Both the position numbers and the translations under genes were made by a program. Shown in pieces: positions 1 through 7,857 of a stretch of DNA of 15,587 bases (positions within the stretch are counted from its first letter, which is position 1; the number at the start of each line of letters is the position of its first letter). Origin of the DNA: an uncultured Collinsella sp. (lineage in GTDB: Bacteria; Actinomycetota; Coriobacteriia; Coriobacteriales; Coriobacteriaceae). The stretch lies in the NCBI GenBank assembly GCA_958415625.1, contig CATYZI010000046.1, positions 1 through 15,587 on the forward strand, read 5' to 3'. Under the pieces are notes generated by a model. That model did not search any database. It was not told the origin of the DNA and worked only from the letters and a program-made list of their open reading frames with translations.

Positions 1-40
1 ATGCCGAAATGGCGCGAAGCACGCGGTTGACAAAACCATA

Positions 41-70
41 GAGACACGTCCCAAAAAGACTGGTTACAAT
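41..70 (+). promoter_or_regulatory. Possible promoter of the radical SAM gene
   Basis: A TACAAT box (65-70) lies 31 bases before the GTG start at 102, with a weak -35 match GAGACA (41-46) at an 18-base spacing. A perfect TTGACA sits at 27-32 but is too far from this -10 to pair with it. The call is by eye only, and an upstream gene outside the window could equally supply transcription. Confidence 0.3.
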
Positions 71-101
71 TACGTGCAGCATACAAACACCGGGAGGGAT
101 C

Positions 102-2243
102 GTGGCAAAAAAGCCTCAGCACGCTCAGAACAACCAGCGCAGTCAGCAGGGCAAACAGGGCCAGCAGCAAAAGCGCGGCGGTAAGGCGCAGGCCACGGTC
201 GCCCGCACCAAGCATTCCCAAGCGACGCCCGCCCGCCCCTGGCGTCCGGGCCGCGACAAGTTCCTCCCCGTCAGCCGCGCCGACATGGATGCACGTGGCT
301 GGGACCAGTGCGACTTTGTCTACATCTGCGGCGATGCCTACGTGGACCATCCGAGCTTTGGCATGGCCATCATCAGCCGCGTGCTCGATGCGCATGGCTA
401 CAAGGTGGGTATCATCTGCCAGCCCGACTGGACCGACCCCGCCAGCATCACGGTGCTCGGCGAGCCTCGCCTGGGCTTTCTCGTCAGCGCCGGCAACATG
501 GACTCCATGGTCAACCACTATTCGGTGACCAAGCACCGCCGCCACTCCGACGCCTACACCCCCGGCGGCAAGGAGGGGCGCCGTCCCAACCGAGCCGTCA
601 CGGTCTATGGCAACCTCATCCGCCAGACGTTCAAGGACGCTCCCATCATCATCGGCGGCATCGAGGCAAGCCTGCGCCGCCTGGCCCACTACGACTACTG
701 GCAGGACAAGCTCAAGCGCTCGGTACTGCTCGACTCGGGCGCCGACATCCTCATCTACGGCATGGGCGAGCATGCGATCGTCGAGATCGCCGACGCGCTC
801 GATGCCGGACTGCCTGTCGATCAGATCACCTACATCAACGGTACCGTCTACCGCACGGGTTCGCTCGACGAGGTCTACGACTACGACCTACTGCCCAGCT
901 GGGACGACCTTGCCGCCGACAAGCTCAACTACGCGCGCAGTTTTAATGTGCAGCAGCAGAACATGGACCCCATCACCGGGCATCGTCTGGTAGAGCCCTA
1001 CCCCAACAGCGTCTATGTGGTGCAGAACCCGCCGTCGGCAACACTCACCACAGACGAGATGGACGAGGTTGCCGAACTCCCCTACGCACGCGATTGGCAT
1101 CCCGACTACGACGTGGCAGGCGGCGTACCGGCCTTTGCCGAGATCAAGTTTTCCATTAGCTCCAACCGCGGCTGTTTTGGCGAGTGCTCGTTTTGCGCCC
1201 TCACCTTCCACCAGGGCCGCGTGTTGCAGATGCGCAGCCACGACTCGATCATGCGCGAGGCCGAGCTGCTCACGCGCGATCCCGAGTTTAAGGGCTACAT
1301 CAACGACGTGGGCGGACCGACGGCCAACTTTAGCCGCCCTGCCTGCGACAAGCAGCTCAAGCACGGCGTGTGCAAGAACAAGCGCTGCCTATGGCCGAGC
1401 GTGTGCAAGAACATGGTGGTCGACGAGAGCGGCTACACGCAGCTGCTTCGCGACCTGCGCCAGCTGCCGGGCGTCAAGAAGGTCTTCGTCCGCAGCGGCA
1501 TCCGCTTTGACTACACCATGGCCGATGCCTCGGACGAGTTTTTACGCGAGCTGCTGGAACACCATGTCTCGGGCCAGCTACGCGTAGCGCCCGAGCACGT
1601 GAGCGACGCGGTGCTGTCCGTGATGGGCAAGCCGAGCCGCGCCGTCTACGACGCGTTCTGCCGTAAATTTGAACGCCTGAACCGCGAATACGGACTCAAG
1701 CAGTACGTGGTGCCATACCTAATCTCGAGCCACCCCGGCTCGACCATGAAGGAAGCTGTGGACCTTGCCGAAGCCGTGCGCGACATGGGCTACATGCCCG
1801 AGCAGGTGCAGGACTTCTACCCCACCCCGTCCACCATGTCGACCTGCATGTACTACACCGGCGTGGACCCACGCACCATGCAGCCGATCTACGTGGCACG
1901 CGACCCGCACGAGAAGGCCATGCAACGCGCGCTCATCCAGTATCGCAAGCCCGAGAACTACAAGCTGGTACGCGAGGCGCTGGAAAAGGCTGGCCGCCGC
2001 GATCTGATCGGCTACACCAAGCATTGCCTGATTCGCCCCGTGCCGCCGCGCCCGGGCGAGACGTCTGCTGGCGGTGGGCATGGCACCGGCAAGAAGGGCG
2101 GCAAGGCCCACGGTGGTGCTGGCAGCAAGGGGCCCAAGGGCAGCAAGGGGCACGGCAGCATGTCGCGCGCGCAAAACACTGCCGGGCGCAACCGTGCAGC
2201 TCAGGGGCGTCAGGGTGCCAACGGAGGCGGACGCCGCAACTAG
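102..2243 (+). CDS. ygiQ: YgiQ family radical SAM protein (UPF0313)
   Basis: 713-residue radical SAM protein of the YgiQ family, whose members are typically 600-750 residues and have no established reaction. The radical SAM iron-sulfur motif CxxxCxxC is at C358, C362 and C365, in the context NRGCFGECSFC. A second cysteine group (C415, C424, C429, C435), typical of this family, follows in the core. An N-terminal YgiQ-specific domain precedes the radical SAM barrel. Both ends carry low-complexity basic tails: the first ~45 residues are rich in Gln, Lys and Arg, the last ~55 in Gly, Lys, Ser and Arg. The GTG start at 102 is chosen because GGGAGG lies at 92-97. The gene stands alone on its strand and its stop overlaps that of the convergent protease gene. 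Family assignment is firm; substrate and role are unknown. Confidence 0.93.
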   Translation: MAKKPQHAQNNQRSQQGKQGQQQKRGGKAQATVARTKHSQATPARPWRPGRDKFLPVSRADMDARGWDQCDFVYICGDAYVDHPSFGMAIISRVLDAHGYKVGIICQPDWTDPASITVLGEPRLGFLVSAGNMDSMVNHYSVTKHRRHSDAYTPGGKEGRRPNRAVTVYGNLIRQTFKDAPIIIGGIEASLRRLAHYDYWQDKLKRSVLLDSGADILIYGMGEHAIVEIADALDAGLPVDQITYINGTVYRTGSLDEVYDYDLLPSWDDLAADKLNYARSFNVQQQNMDPITGHRLVEPYPNSVYVVQNPPSATLTTDEMDEVAELPYARDWHPDYDVAGGVPAFAEIKFSISSNRGCFGECSFCALTFHQGRVLQMRSHDSIMREAELLTRDPEFKGYINDVGGPTANFSRPACDKQLKHGVCKNKRCLWPSVCKNMVVDESGYTQLLRDLRQLPGVKKVFVRSGIRFDYTMADASDEFLRELLEHHVSGQLRVAPEHVSDAVLSVMGKPSRAVYDAFCRKFERLNREYGLKQYVVPYLISSHPGSTMKEAVDLAEAVRDMGYMPEQVQDFYPTPSTMSTCMYYTGVDPRTMQPIYVARDPHEKAMQRALIQYRKPENYKLVREALEKAGRRDLIGYTKHCLIRPVPPRPGETSAGGGHGTGKKGGKAHGGAGSKGPKGSKGHGSMSRAQNTAGRNRAAQGRQGANGGGRRN

Positions 2244-3151
2244 GGCAGCGGTGCTGTCGCTATGCCCGTCTCGCATGCGTGGCGCAGTGAGCGCATCGTC
2301 TCCACGAGGATTATGCCAGCTATGGTGACCGTGATTATCACGTCGAGCGGCGTGTTCACAAACCACAGCAGGCCCATGAGATACGACCCGGCGTTAAAGG
2401 CAAAGTGCAGCAGAATCGTGTAGCGGAGCTTTCCGGTCGTCACGAGCACCCAGCCAAAGATGAGGCCGGCGGCACCTGCATAACAGCCCTGCACCCAGTT
2501 CATGTGCATAAAACCGAAGATTGCCGCCTGCAGCACGATTGCCGCGGCAACACCCCAGGTACTCGGGGCCGCCCAGGGCACTATGGCGCTGTCTTGCGCG
2601 TTCGCGCGGCGTCGGCGCTTCCAGAGCGGACGGCACTGTGGATTAAACGCACGCAGTGAGAACTCAAAAATGATACCGCGCACCAGGAGCTCCTCGCAAA
2701 ACGGAGCGCCGAGCACCGTGGTCAGGACGGCAAGAAGGTTGGTATCGCCCAAGCCTGTTTCCTCGACGAGCTCGCTATAGTCCGCCGCAACCTCGGGCAG
2801 CAGCGACAGCACGCCGTCGCATAGGTAGCTAATGACCACCTGCATGGATAGGCCGATCACGACAACGCATGCGATGCGCTTCCATGCAGCATTTGCTCCC
2901 CCGCCGAGCGGGCGTTCACCTTGCCGGCGCGCCATGAAGGAGCGGGGCCACAGATAACGCCACCACAGCAGCGCCATCAAAAACGACGCCGTCTGAGCGG
3001 CGGCCTGAAACCATTGAATATCGAGATTGTCGATCGGGAAACCCGTCAGTGCCGACACGATGTCCAGCGCGGAGAACAAAACAATGCTCAGGGCAATATC
3101 GGCAGCGACGACACCAAAACAGGCAAGCGCCCAAACCAGCGCATTGAGCAT
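2240..3151 (-). CDS. CPBP family intramembrane glutamic endopeptidase (CAAX-like protease)
   Basis: 303-residue integral membrane protein with about eight hydrophobic segments. The CPBP/Abi family motifs are present in order: motif 1 EELLVR at E153-R158 (catalytic glutamates), motif 2 FGFMH ending at H216, and motif 3 HFAFN with H249 and N253. The family cleaves peptides inside the membrane; bacterial members act in peptide maturation, immunity to bacteriocins or unknown processes. The ATG at 3151 is preferred over an upstream in-frame ATG at 3217 because GAGGAGG lies five bases before it and the conserved hydrophobic N-terminus begins there. The gene starts 34 bases downstream of the small antitoxin-like gene on the same strand. 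There is no bacteriocin gene beside it, so its target cannot be read from context. Confidence 0.9.
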   Translation of the reverse strand: MLNALVWALACFGVVAADIALSIVLFSALDIVSALTGFPIDNLDIQWFQAAAQTASFLMALLWWRYLWPRSFMARRQGERPLGGGANAAWKRIACVVVIGLSMQVVISYLCDGVLSLLPEVAADYSELVEETGLGDTNLLAVLTTVLGAPFCEELLVRGIIFEFSLRAFNPQCRPLWKRRRRANAQDSAIVPWAAPSTWGVAAAIVLQAAIFGFMHMNWVQGCYAGAAGLIFGWVLVTTGKLRYTILLHFAFNAGSYLMGLLWFVNTPLDVIITVTIAGIILVETMRSLRHACETGIATAPLP

Positions 3152-3185
3152 GCCAACCTCCTCAAAACCCGGCACTTGGGGACAG

Positions 3186-3389
3186 TCATTGTTGATGAGA
3201 ATCGGGCGCAGCGCCAAAAGCCCCGTTGGGTGAAATGTCGAACGGGAAGGTGCCGCAGCGATTGAACGCAGCGATAAACATGCGGATGGCGTTGGACGGC
3301 GTGGTGCCCACGAGCTGGGTTGCCGCCGCGAAGGCTGCCTTCTCCTCGGGCAAGACCTTCGCGACTACAGGGGTCATGTGTTCTGCCAT
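3186..3389 (-). CDS. RelB/DinJ-like antitoxin, apparently without a toxin partner
   Basis: 67-residue protein beginning MAEHMTPVVAKVLPEEK and containing the segment NAIRMFIAAFNRCGTFPFD, which resembles the ribbon-helix-helix N-terminal part of RelB/DinJ antitoxins (a beta strand, two helices, then a GxFPFD turn). It is somewhat shorter than usual DinJ proteins (85-95 residues), so the C-terminal toxin-binding tail is reduced to about 17 residues. The ATG at 3389 is chosen because AAGGAAG lies just upstream and the longer reading frame to 3524 looks non-coding. No YafQ/RelE-type toxin gene follows; the next gene downstream is the CPBP protease. It may be an orphan DNA-binding protein, a decayed module, or a regulator of the protease gene. 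Confidence 0.7.
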   Translation of the reverse strand: MAEHMTPVVAKVLPEEKAAFAAATQLVGTTPSNAIRMFIAAFNRCGTFPFDISPNGAFGAAPDSHQQ

Positions 3390-3424
3390 GGCGCTTCCTT
3401 TTTGAAACGACGGTAGTGCGGATA

Positions 3425-3481
3425 GATGCGGGCCACGCGGCTGGGCGACGGGCTGTGAAGGCAACCCGATTGGCCCGCATC
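3425..3481. repeat. Perfect 11-bp inverted repeat (large hairpin) upstream of the antitoxin
   Basis: GATGCGGGCCA at 3425-3435 is exactly complementary to TGGCCCGCATC at 3471-3481, with a 35-base loop that has further GC-rich pairing potential. It lies in the untranslated region before the antitoxin start (3389) on the minus strand. There is no T run after either arm, so it is not an obvious intrinsic terminator. It may be a structured 5' leader or the remnant of a small repeat element. Confidence 0.65.
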
Positions 3482-3493
3482 CGGAGTTTGTTT

Positions 3494-3538
3494 CTGCGGC
3501 GTTGGTATTACTTGGTATTCCCAAGTATTACCCCGCAG
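3494..3538. repeat. Interrupted palindrome, operator- or hairpin-like
   Basis: GGTATTACTTGG (3504-3515) faces CCAAGTATTACC (3521-3532) across five bases, matching at 11 of 12 positions. An outer pair CTGCGG (3494-3499) and CCGCAG (3533-3538) extends the stem with a four-base bulge. A further inverted copy of part of it, TGGTATTC (3513-3520) against GAATACCA (3542-3549), suggests repeated binding half-sites. It lies between the end of the ABC gene (3605) and the antitoxin start (3389). It could be an operator, for example for the adjacent ribbon-helix-helix protein, or part of a mobile repeat; no T tract follows. Confidence 0.6.
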
Positions 3539-3604
3539 ATAGAATACCACAACCGACTCTATGGGGACGGAGGAAAACGAATCATTTTGTTGTTGAGTCA
3601 GTAT

Positions 3605-4981
3605 TTAGAGCGTGATGATGTCCGAGATATCGAGGGCCTGAGCATCGGCGACATCGTGCGTGGCAAGCAACAGCATACGGCCGTCGAGCAGGTCGAGCAC
3701 AGCCTTGGCCGTCGCATCGCGCGCGGAGGCATCCAGGCCGGTAAAGGGCTCGTCCAGAATAACGGCACCGCCCGGGCACAGCAGGGCTCGAGCGATCTCG
3801 ACGCGACGGCGCTGTCCGCCCGAAAGCTCGGCCACGCGAGCATGCACATCGACCCCCGGCACCAGCAAGCGCAACAGGGCCGCAGCACTCAAGGCGCCCA
3901 CGCGTGCATCGGCGCACACCAGCACGTTATCCAGCGCCGAGGCGGACTCGACCAAGCGTGCATCCTGAAACACCATCGAGCACGGCGCGCACTCCCCCGC
4001 TGCCAACGAAAGCAGCGTCGACTTGCCCACGCCCGAAGCGCCCATCACACAGATACGCCCACCCGCAGGCACGTTGAGCACCAGTCCGTCGAGCGCCGGC
4101 GCCCAGGGCGCGCGATCGCCCATGGCAAGCGCAAGCTCCGCTGCAGCGCCATCGCCCGCAGCCCCCGCACGCCCGCGCAGCCCATGCCCATGCGCCCGCA
4201 CGGCCGCGCGCCACGCCACGGGTCCCGAAACCCGCAGCAGCGACACCAGCACGCGCTCGCACGCCCACGAGGCGGCAACGACCAGCACGGTCCAAGCCAG
4301 CAGGTCGGCCGTCTCAATCAAAAGCTTTGCCTGATAGATGCGCTCGCCCACGGTGCCCACCGCCATGCCGATCAGCTCGGCTGCCACACCGGCCTTCCAG
4401 CTCATGCCGATCACGGCACGCGCACACGAAAGCACAAACGGCAGGACTTCGCGCCAGGTATGGGCGCAAAACAGTCGCCAGCCCCGCACGCTGTGCAGGC
4501 GGAACATCTGCTTCAGCGGTTTATTCACCTGTGTCAAGCCCTCGGCCAGCGAAAAATACGCGCCCGGCAGCGCCATCAAAAAGACTGCCGCGATGCTCAC
4601 GCGCGCCGATCCCAGCCAAATGAGCAGCAGGACCACCACGCAGGCGACTGGCGTCGCCTTTACAAACGACAGTGCCGGAGCCACCAGGCGCGCAAACGCC
4701 CGCGAACGTGACGAAATCCCGGCAAGCACGCCGCCACACACCGCGGCAAGCGCCAGCCCGCCTAGTATCCGCGCGCCCGAGCCCGCCAAAATCGCCCAGG
4801 TACCGCCATCGCACACCAGGCGCAGCAGCGCCAAGGCAACAGCGCCCGGCCCCGGCAAAATCAGCGGCTGCGCCACCAGCGCCGCCACCAGCATCCACAC
4901 GGCAAGCCAAAAGGCGGCGACGGCACCTGCTGCCGCCACCGCCTTCATGCGCTCTGTCATTTGTCGAGCAAACGCACGCAC
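3605..4981 (-). CDS. ABC importer, permease and ATPase fused in one polypeptide (SsuC/SsuB-like)
   Basis: 458 residues. Residues ~1-260 form a membrane permease of the nitrate/sulfonate/taurine/thiamine-precursor type, with about six hydrophobic segments and an EAA-like cytoplasmic loop. Residues ~285-458 are an ATPase: Walker A GASGVGKST (314-322), Q-loop Q339, signature LSGGQ (386-390), Walker B ILDEP with D410/E411, and H-loop H442. Only 19 residues separate the Walker A lysine from the Q-loop glutamine, where about 40 are usual, so the beta subdomain is shortened; all catalytic motifs remain. Permease and ATPase are normally separate genes in this family. The GTG start (4981) has GGAG six bases before it and lies three bases after the solute-binding protein stop. 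It should form the importer with that lipoprotein; the substrate is unknown. Confidence 0.9.
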   Translation of the reverse strand: MRAFARQMTERMKAVAAAGAVAAFWLAVWMLVAALVAQPLILPGPGAVALALLRLVCDGGTWAILAGSGARILGGLALAAVCGGVLAGISSRSRAFARLVAPALSFVKATPVACVVVLLLIWLGSARVSIAAVFLMALPGAYFSLAEGLTQVNKPLKQMFRLHSVRGWRLFCAHTWREVLPFVLSCARAVIGMSWKAGVAAELIGMAVGTVGERIYQAKLLIETADLLAWTVLVVAASWACERVLVSLLRVSGPVAWRAAVRAHGHGLRGRAGAAGDGAAAELALAMGDRAPWAPALDGLVLNVPAGGRICVMGASGVGKSTLLSLAAGECAPCSMVFQDARLVESASALDNVLVCADARVGALSAAALLRLLVPGVDVHARVAELSGGQRRRVEIARALLCPGGAVILDEPFTGLDASARDATAKAVLDLLDGRMLLLATHDVADAQALDISDIITL

Positions 4982-4984
4982 GGG

Positions 4985-6043
4985 CTACTCCATGTAGTAG
5001 AAATCGTCAGCCGGAAGTTTACCACCCACGGCGCTCGCGTCCGCGTCGGCCAGCACCTGCAGGTACCCGCTGAGCGCCGCCTTCATATCCTTCCCCGTTT
5101 GGCACACGAGCATGCACCCGGGAATCGCCTTTTCGGCAATCGTGGCGTTATCGACGATGCCGGCATCGACCACGGCTTGCGCCCAATCTGCCGGCGCCGC
5201 GTTGACAGCCTCAACGCTTGCCTCATGGCAGCGCAAGAACTCCGCGACGGCCTCGGGATGCTCCTCAGCAAACGCACGACGCACCACGGTCACACCCGTC
5301 AGCAGGCGTGAACCCGTGTCGCCCGCCAGCTCGTCCCAAACGTCGGTCAGACTCACCGGTGCCGACAGCTTGCCCTCGCTCTTGGCGATGGCCGCGGTCT
5401 TGAACGGCTCGGGCAGCACGCCCACGGCGGACGGGTCGGCAAGCAGGGCCGACAGCACCTCGGTGGGCTCGCTCTTAAACTCGAGCGTCACCTGGCCGGT
5501 CAGGCCCGCGCGCTCCAGCAGGTAGTTCATGACGTATTCCGGCGTGGTGCCCTTGCCCGTCATATAGACGGTACGGCCCGCCAGGTCGCCAAACGAGGTC
5601 ACGCCCGCGTCGCCCGTCACCACGTTCAGCACGCCCAGCGTGTTGATGTCGATGACCTGCACCGCGCCCTCGGTCTTGTTATAGAGCACGCTCGCCACGT
5701 TGGCCGGGACCAGGGCGATATCGACATCGCCCTGAATGACCTTGGGCACGATCTCGTCGGCGGCGGTGTTGATCGCAAAGTCGAACTCATTGTCCGTCTC
5801 TCCGTTTGCGGCCTGGTCCATAAACTGCACCAGGCCGATCGAGGTCGGCCCCTTGAGCGAGGCGACGTGCACCTCGACCGGCTCGGCGGCAGCACTGTCC
5901 GCAGCAGACCCGGCGGCCGAGCCCGCGGCGGACCCAGCCCCCGCGGCCCCGCCGCCACATCCAACCAGCGCAAGCGACAGCGCGCCCGCGGCGAGCGCCG
6001 AGGCAAACCCCCGGCGCGACAGCTCAAAATCAAATGCGCGCAT
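4985..6043 (-). CDS. Solute-binding lipoprotein of the ABC importer (NMT1/TauA-like), probable Tat export
   Basis: 352-residue periplasmic-binding-type protein anchored outside the membrane. The N-terminus has a twin-arginine-like motif SRRGF (9-13), a hydrophobic stretch, and a lipobox LVGC with the lipidated cysteine at C29. A flexible linker of repeated Gly-Ser-Ala-Ala follows (to ~55). The body begins with VHVASLKGPTSIGL and continues with the ADEIVPKVIQGDVDIALVPA region characteristic of the NMT1/THI5/TauA/SsuA class of binding proteins. The ATG at 6043 is preferred over one at 6076 inside the hydrogenase gene because GAAGGGA precedes it and the signal peptide starts properly. It begins two bases after the hydrogenase stop and is followed after three bases by its permease-ATPase. 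Ligand unknown; members of this class bind sulfonates, thiamine precursors, nitrate and other small ligands. Confidence 0.9.
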   Translation of the reverse strand: MRAFDFELSRRGFASALAAGALSLALVGCGGGAAGAGSAAGSAAGSAADSAAAEPVEVHVASLKGPTSIGLVQFMDQAANGETDNEFDFAINTAADEIVPKVIQGDVDIALVPANVASVLYNKTEGAVQVIDINTLGVLNVVTGDAGVTSFGDLAGRTVYMTGKGTTPEYVMNYLLERAGLTGQVTLEFKSEPTEVLSALLADPSAVGVLPEPFKTAAIAKSEGKLSAPVSLTDVWDELAGDTGSRLLTGVTVVRRAFAEEHPEAVAEFLRCHEASVEAVNAAPADWAQAVVDAGIVDNATIAEKAIPGCMLVCQTGKDMKAALSGYLQVLADADASAVGGKLPADDFYYME

Positions 6044-6045
6044 CG

Positions 6046-7857
6046 CTAGCACGTCCCTTCGTTGGGCATCGTCCACGCATGGTGGTCGGTGTGCAGCAGC
6101 TCCTCGGCCAGCGGCGAGAGCGGCTCACCCAAGAACTCGCGGTAGCACGCCTGGACATCGGGGTTCTCGTGCGAGAAGCGAATGTCCGCCTTCGCATCCA
6201 GGCCCCACAGCACCTGGCCGCGCTCGGCCGCCAGCTCGCAGCCATCGTGGATGGGCTGACCGCCGCCACCGACGCAGCCACCCGGGCACGCCATGACCTC
6301 GACGAAGTCATAGCTCACGTGGCCGTCGCGAATCGCGTCGAGCAGACGGGCGGCGTTGCCCAGCCCGTGTGCCACGGCGACGCGCACCTTGGTGCCGTCG
6401 ATATCGGCCACAGCTTCCTTCCAACCGTCGAGCCCGCGCACATCGGTAAAGAAGTCGGCATCGGGATTCTTGCCCGTCACCAGGTAATAGGCCGAGCGCA
6501 CCGCGGCCTCCATCACGCCGCCCGTGGCGCCAAAGATCACGCCCGCGCCCGTGCCAAAGCCCAGCGGCGTATCGAGCGGCTCCTCGACGAGCGTGTCCAC
6601 GCTCACGTGGTTCGCGCGGATCATACGCACCATCTCACGCACCGTCAGCGCAACGTCAACGTCGGGCGTACCGTCCTCGCCCACCATGCTCGGCAGCGCG
6701 CGCTCGGCCTTCTTGGCCGTGCACGGCATCACGGACACCACAAACAGACGCTCGGGTTCCACGCCAAGCACCTTGGCGTAGTAGGTCTTGGCGATGGCGC
6801 CGAACATCTGCTGCGGCGACTTGGACGTGGACAGGCTGTCGACAAACTCCGGGTAACGTGCCTTCACAAAGCGCACCCAGCCCGGGCAGCAGCTCGTGAA
6901 CATGGGCCAGCCACGGCTGTCGCCCTCGCCCTTGGCGGCCTCGCCCAGGCGCTCGAGCAGCTCGGAACCCTCCTCCATAATGGTGAGGTCGGCCGAGAAA
7001 TCGGTGTCGAACACGTACTCAAAGCCCACGCGGCGCAGCGCGCAAGCCAGGCGCTCGACGGTGGCTTCCTCGCGCGGAATACCGAGTTCTTCGCCCCAAG
7101 CGCTACGCACGGCCGGCGCGATCTGCACCAGCACGATCTTGTCGGGATCGGCGATAGCGTCGAACACGGTCTCGGTGTCGTCGCGCTCGCGCAGCGCGCC
7201 CGTCGGGCAATGCGTGATGCACTGGCCGCACGCGACGCAATCGGTCTTGCCGATCGGCGCGCGCCCACGGGTGCCCACGGCGGTATGCGTGGCGCGGTTG
7301 GTCAGGTCCCAAATGCCGAGCCCCTGCACGCTCTCGCACACCTTGATGCAGCGCATGCACTTGATGCACTTGTCGTTGTCGCGGATGATGGGGAAATCGA
7401 AGTCCCAGCCCTCGCGCGCCAGGTGCTGTTCGTACGGCAGATAGAAGATGCCCAGGTCGTTGGCGACGGTCTGCAGGTTGCAGTTGCCGCTGCGCACGCA
7501 GCTCGTACAGCGCGAGTCGTGCTGGGACAGCAGCAGCTGCACGTTGGTGCGACGGGCCTCGCGGGCCTTGGGGCTGTTGGTGTGGACCACCATGCCGTCG
7601 AGCACGTAGTTGTTGCAGGCGGCAACCAGCTGGTCGCAGCCCTCGACCTCGACCACGCACACGCGGCAACCGCCAATCTCGTTTAAATCGCGCAGATAGC
7701 ACAGGGTGGGAATCTGAATGCCGGCGGACTTGGCCGCGTCCAGGATCGTGGTGTGCTCGGGCACCACGACCTCGCAATTATCGATCGTGAGCTTGACCAT
7801 GTTGAGCGCTCCGCTTTCGGTGTTGTCGCTGACAGTGGTTTTGTTGGGCTCTACCAT
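6046..7857 (-). CDS. hydA: [FeFe] hydrogenase, group A, multi-cluster catalytic subunit
   Basis: 603-residue enzyme for reversible proton reduction to H2. In order: plant-type [2Fe-2S] domain (C53, C64, C67, C81), His-Cys [4Fe-4S] site (H113, C117, C120, C126), two [4Fe-4S] ferredoxin clusters (C164/167/170/174 and C207/210/213/217), then the H-cluster domain with L1 TSCCPGW (C323 as the proton-transfer cysteine, C324 a ligand), L2 MPCTAKKAE (C379) and L3 EVMACPGGCVGGGGQP (C524, C528), and a C-terminal small-subunit-like segment. All catalytic cysteines are present, so it should be an active hydrogenase and not a sensor. The start at 7857 has GGAGG eight bases upstream and overlaps the previous stop by seven bases; an ATG at 7800 (GGAG upstream, 584 residues) is a credible alternative. 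The N-terminal clusters would receive electrons from the flavoprotein encoded just upstream. Confidence 0.96.
   Translation of the reverse strand: MVEPNKTTVSDNTESGALNMVKLTIDNCEVVVPEHTTILDAAKSAGIQIPTLCYLRDLNEIGGCRVCVVEVEGCDQLVAACNNYVLDGMVVHTNSPKAREARRTNVQLLLSQHDSRCTSCVRSGNCNLQTVANDLGIFYLPYEQHLAREGWDFDFPIIRDNDKCIKCMRCIKVCESVQGLGIWDLTNRATHTAVGTRGRAPIGKTDCVACGQCITHCPTGALRERDDTETVFDAIADPDKIVLVQIAPAVRSAWGEELGIPREEATVERLACALRRVGFEYVFDTDFSADLTIMEEGSELLERLGEAAKGEGDSRGWPMFTSCCPGWVRFVKARYPEFVDSLSTSKSPQQMFGAIAKTYYAKVLGVEPERLFVVSVMPCTAKKAERALPSMVGEDGTPDVDVALTVREMVRMIRANHVSVDTLVEEPLDTPLGFGTGAGVIFGATGGVMEAAVRSAYYLVTGKNPDADFFTDVRGLDGWKEAVADIDGTKVRVAVAHGLGNAARLLDAIRDGHVSYDFVEVMACPGGCVGGGGQPIHDGCELAAERGQVLWGLDAKADIRFSHENPDVQACYREFLGEPLSPLAEELLHTDHHAWTMPNEGTC

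Noticed and set aside
1..30. ATG at position 1 followed by nine codons and TGA; could be the end of an upstream gene.
   Set aside because: Too short to identify, and the window starts here, so it cannot be told from chance.
1719..2366. Minus-strand open frame of 215 codons spanning the end of the radical SAM gene.
   Set aside because: Overlaps two genes with strong family motifs and has no ribosome site or domain.
3494..3538. Intrinsic terminator for the ABC importer operon.
   Set aside because: The hairpin is good but neither side is followed by a T run, and it begins about 65 bases after the stop.
3320..4711. Open frame of 463 codons on the plus strand.
   Set aside because: Covers the antitoxin leader and the ABC gene in antisense; its His/Arg/Gln-rich product has no motif.
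6034..7686. Open frame of 550 codons on the plus strand opposite the hydrogenase gene.
   Set aside because: Antisense shadow; the minus strand encodes all hydrogenase cluster ligands.
6046..7857. Non-catalytic hydrogenase homologue (sensor or HylA-like).
   Set aside because: All H-cluster cysteines, including the proton-transfer cysteine of TSCCP, are present and no PAS or other sensor domain is attached.
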